Shown here piece after piece: positions 62,001-64,000 of a stretch of DNA of 64,000 nucleotides. The stretch lies in contig JANYAD010000214.1 in NCBI GenBank assembly GCA_025355165.1, positions 1 to 64,000 of the forward strand. Direction: 5' to 3'. The notes beneath the pieces were generated by a model. It was not told where the DNA came from. It was given only the letters and a program-made list of their open reading frames with translations, and ran no database searches. The stretch's first letter is position 1. Each line of letters starts with the position of its first letter. This stretch comes from Gammaproteobacteria bacterium. GTDB taxonomy: Bacteria > Pseudomonadota > Gammaproteobacteria > Steroidobacterales > Steroidobacteraceae. Made by a program: the position numbers and the translations under genes.

Positions 62001-64000
62001 TCAGTCGGAAGGAAGCAATGTAACCATGGTGAGGGTTCGAGCGCCGGTCGCCGCGCCACCTTCGGATTGATCGATGACAACGTAGAAGCTCTTCGGTTGA
62101 GCGCGTTTCGCGGCTTTCAAGGGAACGCTGAGACTAATGCTGGATTTTCCATCGCCGATGTAGGCGAGCTGTGGCACCACCGGCGAAAAATCCATGCCTG
62201 GCTTGGCGGTGCCCGATTCAGTCCACCAAGTGAAGTGAGTCTCACCGCGCAGACTCCCTCTCCTCCGTACCGTGACTTCGGCTGAAGATTCAGACGGCGG
62301 AACATCGATGGTGTCGACGGTCATTTCTAATTTGGGCGGCCCCGCAGGGACGGCCGCCGGCGGTGCACTGATAGAGGGAGTAACCGGCGTCACCGCTGCA
62401 GGCGCTGTGGGAAGTGTCGCAAGCGGCGGTCTTGCGAGGGGCGGAGTTGGGGTGGGCGATGCCACTGGTGCCGGTGCTGTTTGCACCGGTACGTTTGAAA
62501 TGGGCGCTGGCGAACCGCTGTCGATTCCGGGCTGTCCTCGATTGCTCACAAACCAAAAAAAGCCGGCAATGATCAAAGCGACGGCAAGGGCTGTGGCGGC
62601 GTCCATACCGTGGTAGGACTCCTTGGGTTCAGGCGCCTCAAGAAGATCGGCGAGAGGGGCCAAGTGTTTAGCTGCCGCACGCAGCTCAAGCTGATCCAAC
62701 CATTTCTGCATGTCGGTCGGGCGGCCTTTGCGGTCCCAGCAAAGGCCAGCACGAAGTGCCTGCCATTGCTGAGAGCTTAGCTGCGGCGGCCGCCGCGGTT
62801 TTATTCCCGCTTGCCGAGCTTCGATGGCGGTTCTGCGAAAGAACGGATGCGTCCCCGAGACAAGCCAATAGGCGATGCAAGCCAACGAAAAGATATCATC
62901 GCTCGTCTCAGGTTCCTCACCCTCCAGCACTTGACAACTGGCGTAGCCCGAGGTGGAAAAGGGCAGGGTCAATTCATAATCTGACAATGCGATGCGGTGC
63001 AAGCCGCGCGTCGCTGCGAAGCCAAGGACGCGCAGGTCGCCTGAGTGGGCAACAAAAATATTTTGCGGGTTGATGTTCCCATGCACGACCCCGCGAGAAT
63101 GTGCATATGCGATGGCGGCACCCGTATCTCGCAAGACTGCTAGCGCTTGCGATCGCGATAGGGGAATGAGCTTTCGCCCCTCCAGCACGCGGCCTAGTGC
63201 AGTGCCTTCCAGCAGTTCCATGGTGAAAAAAGCCACTGCGCCGTCACGGTCAAACTCGAACACGCGCACGATGTGTGGATGCGACAGCAATTGCAGCTGC
63301 TGGAATTCTTGCCGCAGTTCGCTGAGTGATTCCGCACGCTTCGCAACGCCCGCGTGCAGCACCTTGACCGCTATATGCACGCCCGGCGCGGACTCCAAAC
63401 GATACTCATCGAGTGCTTCAAAAACCGTTCCCAAACGGCCGCGGCCCAAAATCTTCTCGAGTCGATAACGGCGACGCAGAATGGCGCCTGGCTTGAGCTC
63501 AACGCCGGCATCAATGGGAAGTGGGTCTACCGGTGGCTGGCGGGTTTCCCGAGGCACAGCTGGCTCTCGCGCCAAGGGGTGATCGCGCCGCGCGGCCGAT
63601 GCCCGTGGCGCGGAGATGGGTTGGGGTGGCACATCCCTCAACGCGGGCTCTCGCGCGGCAGCGGGCTCCTGCGCGGCAGCGGACTCTCGCGCCACAGCGG
63701 ACTCGCGCGGCACAACGGACTCGCGCGGCACAACGGACTCGCGCGGCACAGCGGACTCGCGCGGCACAACGGACTCGCGCGCCACAGCGGACTCGCGCGC
63801 CACAGCGGACTCGCGCGCCACAACGGACTCGCGCGGCACAACGGGCTCGCGCGGCACAACGGGCTCGCGCGCCACAGCGGATTCGCGCGGCACAACGGGC
63901 TCGCGCGGCACAGGCCGGTCGTGTGTCACACGTGAATTGGTGGTTCTTAACGCAGATTCTTCCAATGACTTTTTAAGAGTCTGGAATACCTCGGCCTCGA
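62001..64000 (-). CDS. kinase-fold (pseudokinase) membrane protein with hexapeptide repeats and Calx-beta domain, 5' end beyond window
   Basis: At least 654 residues from TTG 63965; the frame stays open to the window edge (EAEVFQTLKKS), so the true start is probably outside. Residue numbers count from that TTG. About 18-108: fifteen hexads of [AV]-x-x-R-E-[SP]. About 165-430: Ser/Thr kinase fold with glycine loop GRGRLG (174-179), Lys201 (IAVKVL) and a candidate helix-C Glu, but HRD reads H295-G-N and DFG reads L314-G-F-A, so both catalytic Asp are lost. About 456-474: one TM. About 480-545: Pro/Ala-rich stalk. About 546-654: Calx-beta domain (ESGTAKPGMDF; DGKSSISLSVPL). No neighbour downstream shares the strand. 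Confidence 0.9.
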   Translation of the reverse strand, partial: EAEVFQTLKKSLEESALRTTNSRVTHDRPVPREPVVPRESAVAREPVVPREPVVPRESVVARESAVARESAVARESVVPRESAVPRESVVPRESVVPRESAVARESAAAQEPAAAREPALRDVPPQPISAPRASAARRDHPLAREPAVPRETRQPPVDPLPIDAGVELKPGAILRRRYRLEKILGRGRLGTVFEALDEYRLESAPGVHIAVKVLHAGVAKRAESLSELRQEFQQLQLLSHPHIVRVFEFDRDGAVAFFTMELLEGTALGRVLEGRKLIPLSRSQALAVLRDTGAAIAYAHSRGVVHGNINPQNIFVAHSGDLRVLGFAATRGLHRIALSDYELTLPFSTSGYASCQVLEGEEPETSDDIFSLACIAYWLVSGTHPFFRRTAIEARQAGIKPRRPPQLSSQQWQALRAGLCWDRKGRPTDMQKWLDQLELRAAAKHLAPLADLLEAPEPKESYHGMDAATALAVALIIAGFFWFVSNRGQPGIDSGSPAPISNVPVQTAPAPVASPTPTPPLARPPLATLPTAPAAVTPVTPSISAPPAAVPAGPPKLEMTVDTIDVPPSESSAEVTVRRRGSLRGETHFTWWTESGTAKPGMDFSPVVPQLAYIGDGKSSISLSVPLKAAKRAQPKSFYVVIDQSEGGAATGARTLTMVTLLPSD
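63643..63918. repeat. 18-bp tandem repeat inside the pseudokinase gene
   Basis: About 15 head-to-tail copies of an 18-bp unit, consensus ggactcgcgcggcacaac on the plus strand, varying at a few positions (cgg/cgc, aac/agc, gga/ggg). The unit is a multiple of three, so copy-number change keeps the frame and lengthens or shortens the R-E-[SP] hexad stretch. On the plus strand the repeat opens long spurious frames. Confidence 0.92.

Noticed and set aside
63354-63976. Two long plus-strand frames over the repeat region (RHNGLARHSG-type and QRTRAAQRTRAA-type proteins).
   Set aside because: They are translations of the 18-bp repeat on the wrong strand; the minus-strand frame has a kinase fold, TM and Calx-beta domain.

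Overview
The window is a GC-rich chromosomal segment, densely coded on both strands with short intergenic gaps. I see no rRNA, tRNA, CRISPR array, insertion sequence or phage gene. The gene set points to a free-living Gammaproteobacterium: AceA-AceK glyoxylate switch, SlyX, HDOD proteins, a GGDEF/EAL receptor, RND pumps with NodT/TolC partners, DUF3455 and DUF4105 proteins, SelO. A soil or freshwater lineage of the Xanthomonadales/Steroidobacterales type would fit, but that placement is an inference from gene content only.

Layout. 0.1-1.2 kb: a Mn/Ca exporter family protein and a small eRF1-like protein. 1.3-9.9 kb: an energy and alpha-glucan block, acetate kinase and phosphoketolase (ATGA overlap), glycogen debranching enzyme GlgX and maltooligosyltrehalose synthase TreY, followed by an internally deleted treZ. 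10-12 kb: an M20 peptidase and a decayed prolyl oligopeptidase. 12.1-18.5 kb: a TetR regulator and a translationally coupled tripartite RND efflux operon. 18.5-24.2 kb: a serine hydrolase, then aceA-aceK divergent from an XRE/DUF3612 regulator with a conspicuous operator between them. 24.2-31.1 kb: a frameshifted SRPBCC/GyrI gene and a second RND operon whose pump gene is broken. 31.1-40.1 kb: exonuclease III, a thiolase, a small membrane protein, a two-subunit molybdenum hydroxylase, cupin proteins, an exported HD protein, an HDOD protein and XdhC. 40.2-50.6 kb: a c-di-GMP GGDEF/EAL receptor, a dicarboxylate symporter, a PLP dehydratase, a hydrolase, a second debranching enzyme divergent from a GT4 glycosyltransferase, and an EamA transporter. 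50.6-55.2 kb: SelO, then DipZ-MsrB-MsrA, which reads as an extracytoplasmic methionine-sulfoxide repair operon. 55.3-62 kb: DUF4105, thioesterase, GST-like, polyphosphate-glucokinase-like, DUF3455 lipoprotein, SlyX, a broken HDOD gene and a malonyl-CoA-synthetase-like enzyme. 62-64 kb: a kinase-fold protein lacking both catalytic aspartates, with a hexapeptide repeat and a Calx-beta domain, running off the right edge.

Two themes stand out. First, carbon storage and overflow: phosphoketolase/acetate kinase, GlgX, TreY, amylo-1,6-glucosidase, a GT4 enzyme and a polyphosphate glucokinase relative all sit within one window. Second, gene decay: five loci (treZ, prolyl oligopeptidase, SRPBCC-GyrI, the second RND pump, one HDOD gene) carry deletions or frameshifts, and glgX has no ordinary start codon upstream of its conserved N-terminus. 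This is either real pseudogenisation or assembly indel error; the 7-base deletion in the RND pump could have arisen by slippage between short repeats, while the three one-base losses could be sequencing errors.

The only stretch over 300 bases without an intact gene is about 11421-12135. It holds the prolyl oligopeptidase remnant and the tetR promoter region. Coding starts were moved inward from the longest possible start wherever homology-like N-termini, Shine-Dalgarno sites or stop/start overlaps supported it.
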